64,000 bases of DNA from Anseranas semipalmata (GCA_013399115.1 VXAA01003297.1:235420-299419); one strand, 5' to 3'; positions 39,801 through 54,800 are shown, counted from the stretch's first letter. Notes: generated from the letters alone by a model not told the origin. Numbers and translations: made by a program.

Positions 39801-42800
39801 TCAAGGGGTAGAGACCTTACCCGGCAGTTTGTAGGCAGACTGTTCCAACAGTTAATTATCCTCCCTTAAAAATATGTGGCTTTTTTCAGTCTGAGTTTGT
39901 CTAGCTTCAGCTTCCAACCTTTACAATCTCATTATGCTTTTTTCTGCTCAATTAAAGAGCCATCTACCATCAGAAATCTATCCTTATGGTCGGCACTTAC
40001 AGAGTGTGTGATCAAGTTACTTCTCCAGTTTCTCTAAGCTTCATTAGCTTCTCACTATGAGACAGGGCTTCCAGATCTGTCTGAGTCCTTTTTAATGTGT
40101 TGGTATCCCCTATCCAAATGTGGCTCCCAGATTTGGACACAGTGTTCCTTGAAATGGTGCCCCTGAAGCTGAGCAGAGACAGTGTCATCTTCTCACTCCT
40201 ATTTGCTGTCTTTTAGGTCATTCGGGAACTGGTCCCCTTAGCTATCACATTCCACAGGATGCCAGTGCAGCCCCAAGTTTCCACAGATAACACCACAAAT
40301 TAGCATAAACTTCAAAATGAAAACCAGTAAGTTCTGCCTTAGAGATGGGAGTGAATTTTCTGCTGAATCTGCTTTCAAACTTCTCACTAAACAGCAATGG
40401 GATGCAAGCAAATGAGGCTGTTTGAGCTATCGTACCTGAGCCTTCCTGGACCTCTTGCAACTGATCTAACTCCTCCATGTTTGATGAACTCTGATCTTCC
40501 TCTGAGTATGACCGGTTGGCATCACCCTGGAACACAAAAATTAAGAAGCTGGGAACTCATAAACAGAAAAGACCTTTTCTTTTTTTTCTTGTATTTCATT
40601 GTTGGAACAAATGTAAAATCCTCCTTGGCAGCCAGGCATCAGCATGACCACTGGGGAGTCCCCTGTGACCTGGGATGGCTGAGATACTGCATTCTTGCCT
40701 TAGGAGGTGGAAAGGACTCACCTTAGCATGTGTGGCATGGGATGGAAATTGTGAACTCCCTTCTAGAGGGCTTGTCTCTTTCATTGCAAAGATTAATACT
40801 ATCATCTGTTTTTTTTTAGAGATGCCTATGCTGAACTTAAGAACGGAAATGACAGAGGTGTGATACTTTGGGAGTCCTCCACCCCAGTACCCTACAAGTG
40901 TCTCAAAGATCCCCTTTTTAGCACCTCTCTTCCTCCTCTTCATGGAAGAGACTTTGGTGACAACTTACCTCAGCCTGGAACCCCTCCACGAGGATGGCCA
41001 CCAGCAGATTGAAGAGCACATAATTGCCAAATGTCATGAGAGCCACAAAGTAAAGGGATGCCCATGGTGAGGTAGAGGCCATGCCATTATAGAGGACAAC
41101 ATTCCAGTCCTCCTGGGTTAGGATCTGCAACCAGAAGCAGAAACCATGTAAACACGAAGGAAGAATGTGGAGGGAATTGCCAGAAAAGGACAGTGAAAGA
41201 ATACACTTCAGGACACATCAGGCCTCTTAATTTCTCCATAGCCAGACACCTACTGACCACTGTTACTGTCCAGCTGTGGTATTGCCCTAATAATGCTAGC
41301 TGAACAAGAAGAAATGAGAACAAACATGAGGTCAGCCATGTGCTCCGGTGACAGTGTTAAACACAGGCATTGCCACAATAGAAGTGACGTTTGCAAACTG
41401 TCTCCTAGGAAGGAAGGACCCCCTGCGTCTGAGAAATACCAGTCACCAGGTTACAATACACAATTGCTTTTCCTCCTTTGACATCACATGCTGGAGCCTT
41501 TTGTGCCATCAGAAGTAAGCACAATTCTCCACAATGAGAAAAACACCTCCTGATCCTCTCTTTGCCCTGTCCCACCCGTAGAGAGCACAGCCGGCTCACC
41601 TGGAAGACAGTGACGATGGCCCACAGCAGGGAGTCGAAATTCTTCCGGTCAGGAACTGTATCTCCTGTGTCTGTCCTGAGGCTGAACTTGCAACCAAAGA
41701 TGTGCATTCCCAGGATGCTGTTGGGACAGGAAGAGGAAATGGTGCCAAATTTAAATATCCCTGCCATCACAATGAGCTTGTCAAAGTGATTCCACCCGAC
41801 AATCTAATGTAGCACACAGATGATAGAGAACAATGCAGCCAGTTCACTGGGACATATCTATGAAGAAGGAGCTATGTGTTGCAAACCCATAGCTCACCAC
41901 TAAACCTCGCATCCCATCTGCACTGCCTCAGAGCTCGCATATTGCCTCCAGCCTGTCCTACCAGTGCATCCACAAAGTGCACTGACAAATTTTCTTAAGT
42001 GCTTCCCGCTATCCTTCCATCAGTCAGCTTCCAGGCTGAACTGTTCCTGCAGCCACTGCTGATTGCCAAGAGATGCCACCTGTCCTGCAATGGGGCATTA
42101 TGCTCAACACGTGCATTTGGTGGCAGCATTTCTCCACCCCGTCCAGGGCAAATCTTTAGCTACTGAACCCAATTTAGGCCAGGAGGAGCCTCAGCCCCTT
42201 TGAGCAAACAACTGTCTGTCGGTACTGCCTAAGCCTAGAGCAATGGACGAGATGAGCCACACACTCATGCACTGAAGTTGCTGTCAATATGAACCATGCA
42301 GTGCCTCCCCAAAACACTGTGAGGCAACTGCATCCTCACCTGAAGATGAAGATGAAGAGCATGAGGAGCATGCAGAAGGTGGCTACGTTGTCCATAGTCT
42401 TCATCAGCACCACGAGCTGGCGGCGCAGTGCGGGCATGAAACGCACCAGCTTCAGCACCCGCAGGAGACGAAAAGTCCTCAGCACAGAGAGGCCCCCATC
42501 CGACTGGCCGATGATCTCCCAGATGCTATGGCCCAGAGAGGCACAGGGAGCGCAAGGCACAAATTAAAAAGAGAAGTGAACAAGCAGCAGAGAGAGAATA
42601 ACAATGCCAGTTATCACCTCTGCATCGGCAGCATGTACATAGGGGTCAGAGAGGAAATCTTCTTAAACAAGATGTAATTAGAAGTATATGCTACAGGTTT
42701 ATACTTATGTGTAGAAAGCTGCGTTTCTCCCTTCATGAACATAGCACTGCATGTGTAGGAATGAGGAAAGGATTGCAGCATTAAGCCCCAGAAAGACAAG

Positions 42801-45800
42801 TTCTTTTATCACACATTAAACCTCTGTAGCATCCTTCATTTGTGCATTCCAGAAAATGTTTCACAGCTAATATTTGTTGCAGACTTGCAAGACAATTGTG
42901 ATGGCCTCTGTTCTACAGAGGAGAGAAGTGAGGGGCAGAATTGTTAAGTGGTTTGCCCAGGGTTACCAAAAATGTGGGCAAATGACATCTCAGTCTCTCA
43001 ATTCTTTGCCTTGTGCATCAGCTCAGTTCCTCTTTTTGTTAAAGCTGCTAAATCCTTTTAGAAAAGACATATGAAAACATGCAAGCTTTGTGGTACTCTT
43101 TACTATGTGTATTTCAGTTGATCCCCAAGGCCCTCGTCACCTGATGATGACGATGATACTGTCAAAGATGTTGTAGGGGTTGCGGAGGTAATCAAAGAGA
43201 CCAAAAGCAGCAAGTTTCAGGATCATCTCCAGGGCAAACATGCTTGTAAAGACAACGTTGCTGATCTCCAAGATGTTGGTCAGCTCCTCTGGCTGGAGAG
43301 AAGGCAAATTCAGAGAGTCAGAACTGAAAGAAGAGAACAGAAATAAAGTGCCACCATCCCAGGGGACAGGCTCTGCAGGGAACTGTGAAGGACCAGGGGT
43401 GAGATTTGAGTGGGGCTGGATACGGCCATCTTTGCACTCCATTTCCTTTCCACATTTACTACCTTCATCATAGCTTATATCCCTAACAAATTCTTTTACA
43501 GCAGTCAGGGAGCTCCACAGTCATTCACACAGCCAAAGCTGACCAAGCATCTCCCACATCCTACTATATACACTGGCCCCCTGTCTAAAGGCTGTTTCAC
43601 TTCACACATAGAACTTGAGTACTTCTGAAGCAGGGCAAAAGTGGCTGATCTGAGGTCAGCCTCTTTCATCAAGACTTTCCTCCGAGATTTCCACATACCT
43701 TGTACAATTTGTTTTCAAAATTTCCAAAATATGTGAATGTCAAAAAACACTTCCCCATTTTCCTCTAAATCTCACTGCACTTCTCTTTTCCTTTTCCACT
43801 GTTTTTCCCCTTCCTTTCTCATTTTCTCTTCCCCTACCCCCCACTAAATCCTTGACGTGCATTAGTTTTCCTGGTCTAGCTCCAGCACTTTTCTCATGCT
43901 TCTGTCCTATTAGTGGTTTCAATAATTACCTAAGTAAATATCAGATTGGATAAATAAGACAACAGTGAGGAGGGACACACTGCTAACACCTACCTGTAAG
44001 GCACGGGAAGAGCTGGACAGTGTGAGGAAAAGAGAGAGTAAGAGGAGAAAGACAGATGTACAAGGTGAAAATCTCCAGGGATGCCACAAGATGACTGTGT
44101 TGAGGAAAAGAAAAAAAAAAAAAAGGCAACCTGACCCTGTCCTAGGCATTTTCTTCTGTTGAATCTCTGACACATCTTTCAGCCCCTGTGAAACAGCATC
44201 CGCCAGCAGAGACCGATGTGTTTGTGCATAAGAGAGAAAGTGTTTTAATGACTCCATCAGTGGAACAAGTCTGAGCAAATTAAATTACTCCTCCTTTTGT
44301 TTTCTGAATTAATGACTTTTTCTTCACCGTGTGCAGCCTTGGAAACTTCTCTGACAAGGTTAGCAAAGGGTCTAGACTGTTTCCTCAGGAATGATGAAAC
44401 GTTGCTTCAGAGGGAGACAGAGGCTGCACTGATGTCATTGATGAGGGATGCCAGGTTCTTGCTGCCCCCCTGTGTGAAACGGAGGCATTCCCTGTACTGA
44501 ATTTGGGATGGAGAAAGCACCTCTCACCCCAGGGACTGGGAGTACACCAGGCCAAACAGTAAGGGCTAAGGTCTCCAACGAGGCCAGATGCATGAGGGGC
44601 AAGATGTGCACAAGCATCCCCATGCCTACGCATACTCAGACACACACGTGCACGGCCCATGGAGACTACCATGGCAATGGCCAGGTATAACATTTTCCCT
44701 AAGTAAGAGAAAAACCTCCTCCCGGTATAATGGGTTGCATCTTGGGGCCAGGCTGCACAACCCATGGCCTTCAGACCACATGAGACTGCTAGGGAGATTC
44801 ATCTGGCTGCAGCACATTGCTGGTCATCACCTTCCCAAGCATCAGCTGGTAGGAACCTGCTCCAGATGAAGGTGTGTCACCTTCACAACCAAAGGGAGAG
44901 GGCATGGCAGCTCCAAGGCACTTCCTCAGGGCTCCTCTGGCCCAATTTTCCATGTTTACCTTGGGGCAGGTGTGTCACACATCAGATAAGGTTATGTATT
45001 TGATGTTAACCTACTGTGCATCTGAGCCTCAGCTCCAAGCCTTCAAGGTGAGTCTGACCCAGGGTCTGTGGTAGCAGGCAGCAGTACTCTCACTGTTTGG
45101 TTATCCTTGCCAAAAAGGTGGCCAAAGACTCCCCTCTTCCTTCACATTGGTCTGAGTTATGCCTGGACACCAGGCCACTCTTTTAAGCATCACCTTCTGG
45201 TTCTGGGTCTGAATCTCCCCCTAAAGCTGGAGACTGCTTTAACTCCTGCTCTGGGAACCCCAGGCACCCAAATCTAGCTGTCCTCCTCCCAGATGAACAA
45301 ATGGACTGGAAACTGCTCCTCACAGTCATGTTGTGACTTCCCATGTCTTTTGCTAATTTCTTGCACTCCTCGGTACAGGTTTTTATTGAAATAGTCCATT
45401 TCTTGAAAATCAAAAAAGTGGAGATAGCTCCATTTATATCCATAATTACATTTGAATAACAAAACCATCCTGAAAATGAAGGGGAGAGGAGGGGAGATAA
45501 GAGTGAAGAGAGAGAAAGAATAAGCAAGTGCACACAGGAAGGGAGAGATGAAGATCGCTTCACTGAGAGCCAGGCAATAATGACACCAGCCAGAAACATG
45601 AGGTCCATATGCTAAACAGAGATGCCAATTTCAGCTTGAATCAAATGATTGTGTCAGTGAGAAGGAGGAATGTAAAAAAGCAACAGGCTATGATGGTGGA
45701 TTATCCTCCTCTCTGCTGTCCATGCTTTCTCTCTTGCGCTGTCATAGGGAGCAATTGATGTTTGAAAAGCCATGCTTGCATCTCACTTACGGAAAAGGTC

Positions 45801-48800
45801 ACCTGTTCCCCCGTCTCTCCTTCCCTCCCTGACATCTGTTTCTCTAGTCAAGCCTCCACCTGTAATCTTTTTCTAATGGGCCATCAATCAGACTCAGCAA
45901 AGCATCCTTCCTAGAGAGAGGAGCAGGAAGGACTGCATAGGGAAAAAAATGAGAGATGGGCAGAGAGAAAGGCAGCAAAAAGAAACAAAACAAAAAGCAG
46001 AAAAAAATAGCAAAATGAACTCACTGGCACCCAAAAGAAGTAGAGAAGGAGAGATCTTTAAAAATGGAGGAAGAGAGAAGTACTAGCTGGGAATGGAAGA
46101 GCAAGACAAAAGGAACACACTCAGGAAAAAGAAGAGAAAAAGAGAGGAGAGCCAGCTGGAGGGGCCCAAGGCAACACACTCACAAGCGACAAGCAGATCC
46201 TGCATTGCAGCCATTCCTGGAGATACAGATAATTAGGCAGAGTGAAAAGAGCCACTGGCTGGGACCTGGGGCTGCTGCTGGCAGGGTGGGGCCACCAGGG
46301 GCTGTGTTCTGTGCAGGGATGTCCTCGCACCTAGGTCAACGTGGCCAAGAATGACCGTGGACATGGCTGGTGTGAGAGACTGGCCAGGGAAGTGTGAACT
46401 TGGTGAAGAGGGCAAGTGAATGGGGGAAAAGTGGTTCCCTCCTTTTCTTCCTACTGACACACAGGATTCCCAACACAATGGATGTGTCACCTCACGGTGG
46501 TGACATACTGCCCTGGCTCCCACATATAGCACCCGAGCATTCATTGTCAAAATGGTTAGCAAAGCTTTCTCTGCACAGGCCGCGTGTGTTTATCTAGAAA
46601 CCATAAAACTGAAGTGTCTGTAAGGAAAGGCCTCAACTTAAGGCTATTTTGGTCCAAGCAAAACCAGGGAACACTGGAGATCTCCCCACAAGAAAAGTCT
46701 GTTAATATTGCCAAGCCAGGATAGATTGGTTTACCAATCACACTGGGAGAGAAACTTGAACAAAACTGTGGGAGATAAGTATTGGGATGAGGAGGGTGGC
46801 CTGAAGGGGAGAGATCCCAGAGGGCAAACATGCCCAGAGACAGTGTTTTATCCAAACTGGTTCAGCTATTCTGAATACAGATCTCTTTCCAAATCCATGA
46901 AACTACCTAATTCAGCTCTCCATGGTGCTAAGTCCTTCATCCCTATCAGTGTGGATCAAATACTGAGGGTGAAATGCATGATTCAAGGCTTCAGAGCTCT
47001 GGCCCAGTGATCAGAAACTAGAACTGGAGCAGTAGAGAGCAGCCGCCCAACCTTTTTTTTCCCCCTTTTCAATTTCTTACTAATTAATCTTTTCTCAGAT
47101 TAGACTGAAAATGTAATTAGCCCGTTATCTGACAGCAGCCAGAAACCCCTACACTATTGGCAAGGTTAAGAATATGCAGACCACCATGAAGCCCCTGCAG
47201 GAGGAGTTTCTTCTAACCAGGAGTAATTTGGCAACTGTCTAGAAACTGAAGAGTAATGATGTGATTTATGCAGACCAGCCCTACCAAACTGCCTCCGAGA
47301 ACATGAGGGAGAAAAATTCCATACAGAAGTCTCTCCAGTCTGTCCATTTTTATACACCATTTCAAAGTTACTTGACAATAATCAGAAAAATCACAGGAAT
47401 CAGCCATGGAACATACCAAATAGCTTTCACTTTCTCTACTCACCACTACCAATGCAGGATTTCATTAATGTTTTGTTATTCCCTAGTTTTACAAGACTTA
47501 AGTGATGTGGTTTCATCCACCACCCTGGGGAGACTGTTCCATCATTTACTAAATGTCAGTATGATGAGCTGGCTTGGACATTTGCTGAATGTTTCTGACA
47601 AGCAGCAAATAGCAAAAAGAGAAGCAATAACTGTAAAATATGAACTAGTGGATCCAATAAATGCTGGTATAAAGGGAAATCATGCAGGCTAAAGGATATG
47701 AAGGTGCTGATTCACGGGACTGGTGTAGTTGGGAAACACATGATCATCTCCTGATCCACACCTCATAAAGTATTGATCTGGTGCACAAAGGAATACTGAA
47801 AGTAGATACTACAGGAGGGAAACCAAGTTCCTGAGCGTTTGTCTTACTGGCTACTAACTGCAAAGATGTGCAAGTCCAGCAGGCCATTCAAAGAAATATA
47901 TGAGAAAGGCATCCTGGGACATTCAGCTGGGACCAGCCTTTCATACTTGTGCTGAATAAGGGAGAAGAGTGAACAGCACCAGATCCTCTGTGAATATCAA
48001 AAAAAAATAAGCCTATTTAAAGGATCCTTCTGGACAGCCACAAGCACTTAATATCTTGATTTTCTACACTGGATTTTAAAAATAAGCGCTTCCAAGCAGA
48101 AGCATATCTGAAAAACTGCAAAAACTATTTTGAGCAGGACAAAGCTTGAAACGATGGATTTTGGCTTGTGCAATGTCCCAGCAATATCTGAAGACCCAAT
48201 ACTGAGGCTATTGCATGGTATAATGCACACTGATGGATTTGTATAAACTTATCTATTTACAAATGATAACTTGTGATAAGCCTAAGGGCTAAAAATGACT
48301 CATAGTACTGCAGTTTGTCCCAAAATGAGTTGATTTCCCTTGCAAGAAATGTATAAGGAGATTGGAAGGTGCCTTGGCCACACAAGCAGGACAGAAGAAA
48401 GGACTTGATGGACAAGCCAAATTTTAAAGGTGATTTGGATGCAGGTAAAATGGCTTGAGATGCTGAGGTTAAGTTTTCTGGCAGGAAAACAAACAAACAA
48501 AAAAACAGACAACATTGTGAATATTAAAAATGTAAATTGTAACAGAATCACAGAATGACTGAGGTTGCAAAAGACCTCTAGAGGTCATCTGGTCCAACCC
48601 CCCCCTTGCTCAACAAACAGAGAATTTAAATTTCTGTTTTTCTTTCTGCTGATCAAGGCTCAGGAATTGAAGGCAAGACTTGCACATTGGTTCTGTCCTC
48701 AAGACTCCTCTGTTTCTGAGCCTGAGCCTTGTGCCCAGCTCCTGCAGTCTCTTTCCCCCATTAACCTGGTCTGTGGGCCACCTCATCTGCATAGTCCACG

Positions 48801-51800
48801 AGGAAGTGGAGCAGCACAGAGCTGATGGATGAGATGTGAGCTGCTCACAGGACCGCTCAAACCTGCAATACCTTCATACATCCTCTTGCCCAGACAGATA
48901 TGTCCCAATGAGTGGCTGGGATTGTGATCTCTCATGCACCAGAAAATCAAAGCTCAAGGGGTCTCCATTCCCCTTAGCTCTCAAGTGGGAGAGATTCAGA
49001 TGATGAAGTAGCTGAAACAACAGAAACTACTTCAGTCATAGGATGGTGTCACCCTGCAAACCATAGATCTCTGCCGGCAGAGGGGTTTTGGTGGATATTG
49101 TTCTGTGAAAATTTGTGTTTCTGGAAGGAAGAACATCAGGAAAAAGAGAAGGGAGGGAGAGAAAAGAAAGCTGTGAAGCACCAGTCTGAGATATACCAAT
49201 AGCAGGGCTGAGAAAAAATGAAAGAGCAAAGGGAACTGCACATGCCTATGTGGTTCTGAGTTAACTGCAGACTGAAAAAGGCTTGGAATTCATGTTATGA
49301 CCTAAATATATANAGACTAAGACATTTTAGTTCCATCATTACTTAGCCTAGAACACCATCATATATATATATATATATATATTTTATCTTGTACCAGGTA
49401 AACAGGACTCAGTACACACATTTTAAATAAACAGGCTGCACAACATGTTTCAGTTATGATCAATTCAGTCGACATCTTTTTTTCTAGTAGAAACAGCCCA
49501 CAGGGCCATGAGCTTTTCCTAGGTACTTATGGATAAAAAGTGATAGCATAACTTTAAGGATGTGTCATTAATAACCTGCTACTAGAAACCCCGAGGCTGC
49601 AGGCAGATCCCGCTTTGCTGAGGGCTGTGCAAACACAGCAGAGGCAGCCCAGAAGGGCTTAAATTCGCACACAGTAGCCAGAGAGTGAATTCTCTACCTC
49701 CAGCTCAAATATTCTTCTGCTAAACTCTTAATTCACGCTGTCTCCCATAACCCAAAATGAACAATGCCTCTCCTGCTTGGTACTTGCATCTTTAAAACAT
49801 CAGTGGGCAGTTTTCACATTGTCCTGGGCTTCAACCCTTAGTCATCTCTCTGCTACGTGATAAATACATCGCTCTTTTTTATCTGTTTTCATGAGTCAAC
49901 CCCTCCAGCCTCTTCTTCATTCTCCTCTCCGCTGAGCTCCTGCCAGTATTTTTCTGGTACTGAAGCATCCAGAGCAGTTTTGCATTCTGGGATCAAATTA
50001 AGGTTTACCATCCTTGTATCAGAAATCAGCTGGGTTTTGAAAAACGGTATATGGGTGGGATCCAGACATCTGGGGCTTCAAATACTGGCTCAGCCTCTGT
50101 GATGCCTCAAACAGGGAAATTAAGATACTCTGGGCATCTCCATCCTGTTACAGAACTGGGCAAGTCTGAGTGCCTGCTTAAACCAGCCTCACTGCCTATC
50201 TCACTGCTACCTGAGATTGTATTCAAGGTTAGAATCTGACTTGGTTCCAAAGCTCCCTGATGCTGTCAGCATCTCAGTTGTGGACCAAACTTTTTTTTTG
50301 TGATCTCAGCAGACATGTGGGGTGAATCATGGCCATGTTCAGATTGGTGGCACAGATTTGAAGCATAGATGTACATCATAGACTCCTTTAACCCAAAGTG
50401 CTACCAGCCAGCAATACAGATGCAAGGTCACGGACATGCTTAACACCCTCTCAAGCCTGCTCTTGCACATCACAGAGTAGGCATAGCCTCTGTTTCCCAG
50501 CTATAAAATGAAAGCACACAATCCTTTTCCATCTCACAAGTCTGTCATTAGGATAAAGTGCACTGCTGACTCAGAGCTGCCTGCAAAGTATTAGCATGAA
50601 AGGCAAACCTGTGCCCACACCTGCTGTCTATGCCTTGACCTATATCTATCACTTCTTGCTGTCAGGGTGAAGGAAAGGCTCAAGCCATCCGAGCCCCCAA
50701 AATGACTGGAGGTGGGAGGTGGTGCCTTTCCTAGCCTTCTTGTGGAGATAGACTGTGCTCAGGCATCTCTTAATTAAGCTGGAAAGGCTAGCAAGCTGAT
50801 GGATTTGAATTGAGATGCTGGTGAAGTGCCTGTGACATCCCCAGAGGGCACATTAAATTAACCAAATAGACTAAGGATTCAGTAACCTAATGAAGAGAGA
50901 AATGAGAGAGAGGTGAGGAAGATGGAAGAGGCGAGGGTGAAGGAGAGAGAAACAGATGGAGAGAGAAGACAGGGTAAAAAGAAAAACAGAGAGATAAAAG
51001 TGAGAAGGGAGGAGGAAAAAAGAGAGACAGAAAGGAATTTAGAGAAAAACACATGGAGACAGTAAAAGTGATTAAGTGCAGGGATAGGGAAGAAAAGACC
51101 CTGCAATATCCTGAGGCTTTCTCAAAGCCATGCTGGGACCATCTGTGCTATGGCCTGGGGTCCAAATTGCTCAATCTTTGCCTCCAGCAGGTTGCATCTG
51201 CTGCTTAGCCAGGCTGCAACCCTGAGCACAACTCTCCATTCCCCACTGCCCACCCTGCATGCCTTACCTGCTCGTGGTGCTCAATGCCCATGCTGATGGT
51301 GTTCACGAGGATTGCGATCATGATCCCACGGTTGAAGTACTTGCTGTCCACAATCCCTCGAAGCTTGACCCTCACTTCCCGCCACATGTCACTGCAGAGC
51401 TTCAGCCGTCCACCTTCTTCCACCTCCTCATCCTCCTTCTCCAGCACCGAGGCACCCTGGTCCCCTCTGCTGCCCTCTCCCTCCTCTTCACTGGCTCCTC
51501 CGTCCTCCTGGTCTGAGTCAGCGCTGCCTAGGACAGAGAGCCTTCGGGATGCGTCATGTTCCCCCCTGTGGCATCGGGGGCAGTTGGTGGGATCAGAGGT
51601 TGCTGTCACAGCAATGGGCTGGACCAAGTCCTGAGGAGGGCAGTCAAGAGAGTTGTGCTGTTGGCAAAGCCCTGGGGAGAGAAATGATCACGTTTAAAGG
51701 AGAAAGCCTTGTTTCCTCCAAAAAAGGCATTCAAGCTGGGCACCTGTTTGGCTTTTGGGTATTTAGACAGTGTAACTGGGCTTTTTAGCTGTAAGGATGA

Positions 51801-54800
51801 TTAAACACTGGCAAATCATCTCAAGGGCAGCAATAAAAGCCATTGCTGTTGGGTGCTTTACACTGACTGGCTGTGTCACCAGAAGGCATACTACTGTTCA
51901 TCTGCCGGTGATTAGGCTCAGCAGGGGTTCATGGCCATCAGAGGAAGAACAGTTTTGTCTGATGCAGAAATCATAGCTTGAGTCTCAGTCGCTTGTATTA
52001 AGCAGGAACTGAGAGAAAAATGATCATAAGGGCTGCCTTTGGCCTGAACAGATACAAGTGGGGTCCAAGAACCCATATGCTGAGCTGAACTCTCTAAATT
52101 AGGGATGCTATGTTAGCAAAGCATCTCAAGAAGCTGGAAAAGGTAACAGAAGAACTGTTCCTCCTGATAGTCCACACACTGAATCAGAACGATCTGCTGA
52201 CTTCTCTGAGAAAACCAAGTTCCTCAAACCTCCAGTTGTGCCTGGAAGATCAAATGGACAGGGGTGTGTGTGTGTGAATCAATTGATTCATTAACACAGT
52301 GCATGAGGACTGCAGAAACTTTCTTCTCAGCAAGTAAAGAAAACAGAAGACTGAGTATACAAGAATAGTTGAAGGAAAATCCATCTTTTTGCTTGTTAAC
52401 AGAGAGCGTTTCTTACGAAAGGCATCAGCAGGCAGTTAATGCCAACTCTACAATACCATTTTTACAGTCACTTTTCAGGGCAGGAATCCAATTGAAATGG
52501 TGTCTCATGCCTAATTTTACACAACAGGATGTGCTCCCACCAAGAGAAATTGTCTCTGTTGCCCTTGCACATCAAACCAACTTCTTCGGTGTCGCTCTTC
52601 TCCCTTGGCTCAGGGGACACCCTATTGCAATTCTACCCCCTTTGCTTCTCTCCTGAGGTCCCATAGCAGCTCAGTTTGGGAGGAGAGCTCTGGGGGACCT
52701 GCTGTGTCACCCAGCCCAATCCTTAGTCCCACTCCCTCATACTGCCCTAATACATCTCGCTCCCAAACTGCTATCACTCCCCTGCTATACCAGACCTGGA
52801 GCCCTTTCCAAGACTCAGACAGTGCCTTTAATGTCATCCCATTATGGTTTCAGGGCTGGGTTTCCCATGTTGCCTGTTAGTCATCCCTGTTTCCATTCCC
52901 ACTTGTGCTTGTCATCCCCACCTTACTGGTCTGGTGCATTGGCCATAGCTCCACGCTGAACAGCCAATGTTAATTCTAACTCTGTGCCATGTAGACAAAG
53001 GTCCTTTCACAAGCTGCACGTGGAGATGCTCCCAGTTACACTCACGTTTCCACTACTGGCATTTCCAGATTTACCCATGCAATCCTTACTGTAGTGCCTC
53101 TGGCTTTTCCTGTTCATGCCTAGCTTGGCATCGCTTGGTTCCACGTGGCCCTGGCGCCGGCTCTGTATGCTGTTGTACAGCCCAAGGGTGCGGCGTTTGG
53201 CTTTGCGCACAATGTGGCAGACGTATTGGAAGATCTCCTCGTAGCAGTCTCCCGGCTCCATGTAGCTGGCGACTGTGCTGGAGGAGAGGTACCGGGCCCG
53301 CTGTTCCTGCATCAGCTGGTGCTCCCGCTGCTTGGTCTCCGAGAACTGTGTGGCGATGACCACCAGGCACAGGTTAATCATGAAGAAGGAGCCCACCTAG
53401 TAGCAAAGGAGAAGGAGGGACAGGCAACATCAATGTGAGAAAGAACATATGGGAGGGGGAAAGAAGAGAGTGGAGGGGATGGTGAACAGGAGGCAGACAG
53501 AGGAACAGGAACTAGAGCTACCACCAGTCTGCATATGGAGATGGGATTTCAGAAAAGGCTAGGATTGGCTGAGCTTGTTTTTGAGAACTCACTCACTGTC
53601 ATTTCCATGCAGAATTTAGTGTTCTGAACAGAAATTCAGGAAACACAAATCCTGGTTTTGGCTCTTTTGGCAGGCTTTGGGATCTTTAGCAAATCACTTA
53701 GAACTTACCTATAAATGGTTTGATGAAAATTGGACTTTTTCTTTCCCTCTCCTTTGTGTTAAACAGAAGGTGGGAGACAGTGGATTATTTTGGTTGCTTT
53801 CTCCTCTGCTTACTCTTTTCCCACTGGAAAAATCATGCACTGTCATTTATGGTCTTCAACTCTTGGAGGACACATCAGTGTTCTTGATGCATTTTATTTA
53901 TCTCTATCATTTACACCTTAGTTCACCATACAGGGAGATGGCACTTGAACAAAATGAATGAGCTCTTGAAATCAGAGGAGTTTACAAAAACTAATGACTT
54001 TGAGAAGGACAGTAAATAGTCTGTCAAAACAGTACTTCCTTGCTCAATTTCTATTCTTCTGATTCTTCTAAGACCAGACACTTTATAATTGCTCTTATTT
54101 TACTTGTCCTTCAGCCTAGGTAGATTTTCCACGTCAAATTCAAAAACAACCACAGCCCACTCCACCAGTTTCTCAAAAATGAAACAAAAATCCCAAGTTC
54201 TTCTTATTCTCCCTACAGAAGCCAAAAAGTCTACCATGCTTATTTTGTACCTTGGCAAGTTCCCCTTAAGGGTTCTTTGCCTCAGTTTTCCTACCTGTAA
54301 AATGGAGACAATATTTTTTGGTGATGAGAGATCTGGAGGTAAAAATCTCCCTCTCAGTGTTGCATATGATGAAATTATGGATTAATCTCCACTAGGAGAT
54401 CCTTCCTTTACATTTAGGATAAAAGTTGGGCCTCAATACAATGAGAACTTTAATACATACAATGGCTAGTAACCATGTTCAAGACCACTCTCAAAAGCTA
54501 TGATGCTGTAATTGGTACCTACTCCCTGTAGAGCTGTAAGCAGCAAAACAGCATTGAGAAAATGTAGAGTCTGATCTCTGAATGAAGACCACACACCTGT
54601 GCTGCTCTGAAATAGGCTCTGTGGGGCAGCCCCTGGGAGGAGAGGCAGCACCAGCTTGGGATTTCTGCATCCTCTGGATCAGGGAGTGTCCCTGTTAAGG
54701 GACATCCTTGCACCGTGCTCGTCCTGTATGACTCGCGCAGTACCCAGCCTCGTCTCTGTCTCTCCTTTCCAAGCAGACAACTCAGACACAGACCTGGACC

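Larger units (their letters stand above)
43293..51267 (-). other. 8 kb CACNA1I intron between repeat II S1 and S2 exons
   Basis: The longest intron in the window. It holds a CR1 tail (48541-48612), a MIR-like fragment (50478-50562), a TA microsatellite (49360-49382) and purine-rich plus-strand tracts near 45900-46150 and 50885-51065. Scattered open frames of up to about 145 codons look like chance. Confidence 0.75.

Noticed and set aside
45274..45468. 64-codon minus-strand frame with a rather protein-like sequence
   Set aside because: Short, no homology recognised, and no splice signals that fit the channel phase at this position.
47261..47692. 143-codon plus-strand frame in the long intron
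   Set aside because: Composition is that of ordinary AT-rich intron, with no recognisable family or splice context.
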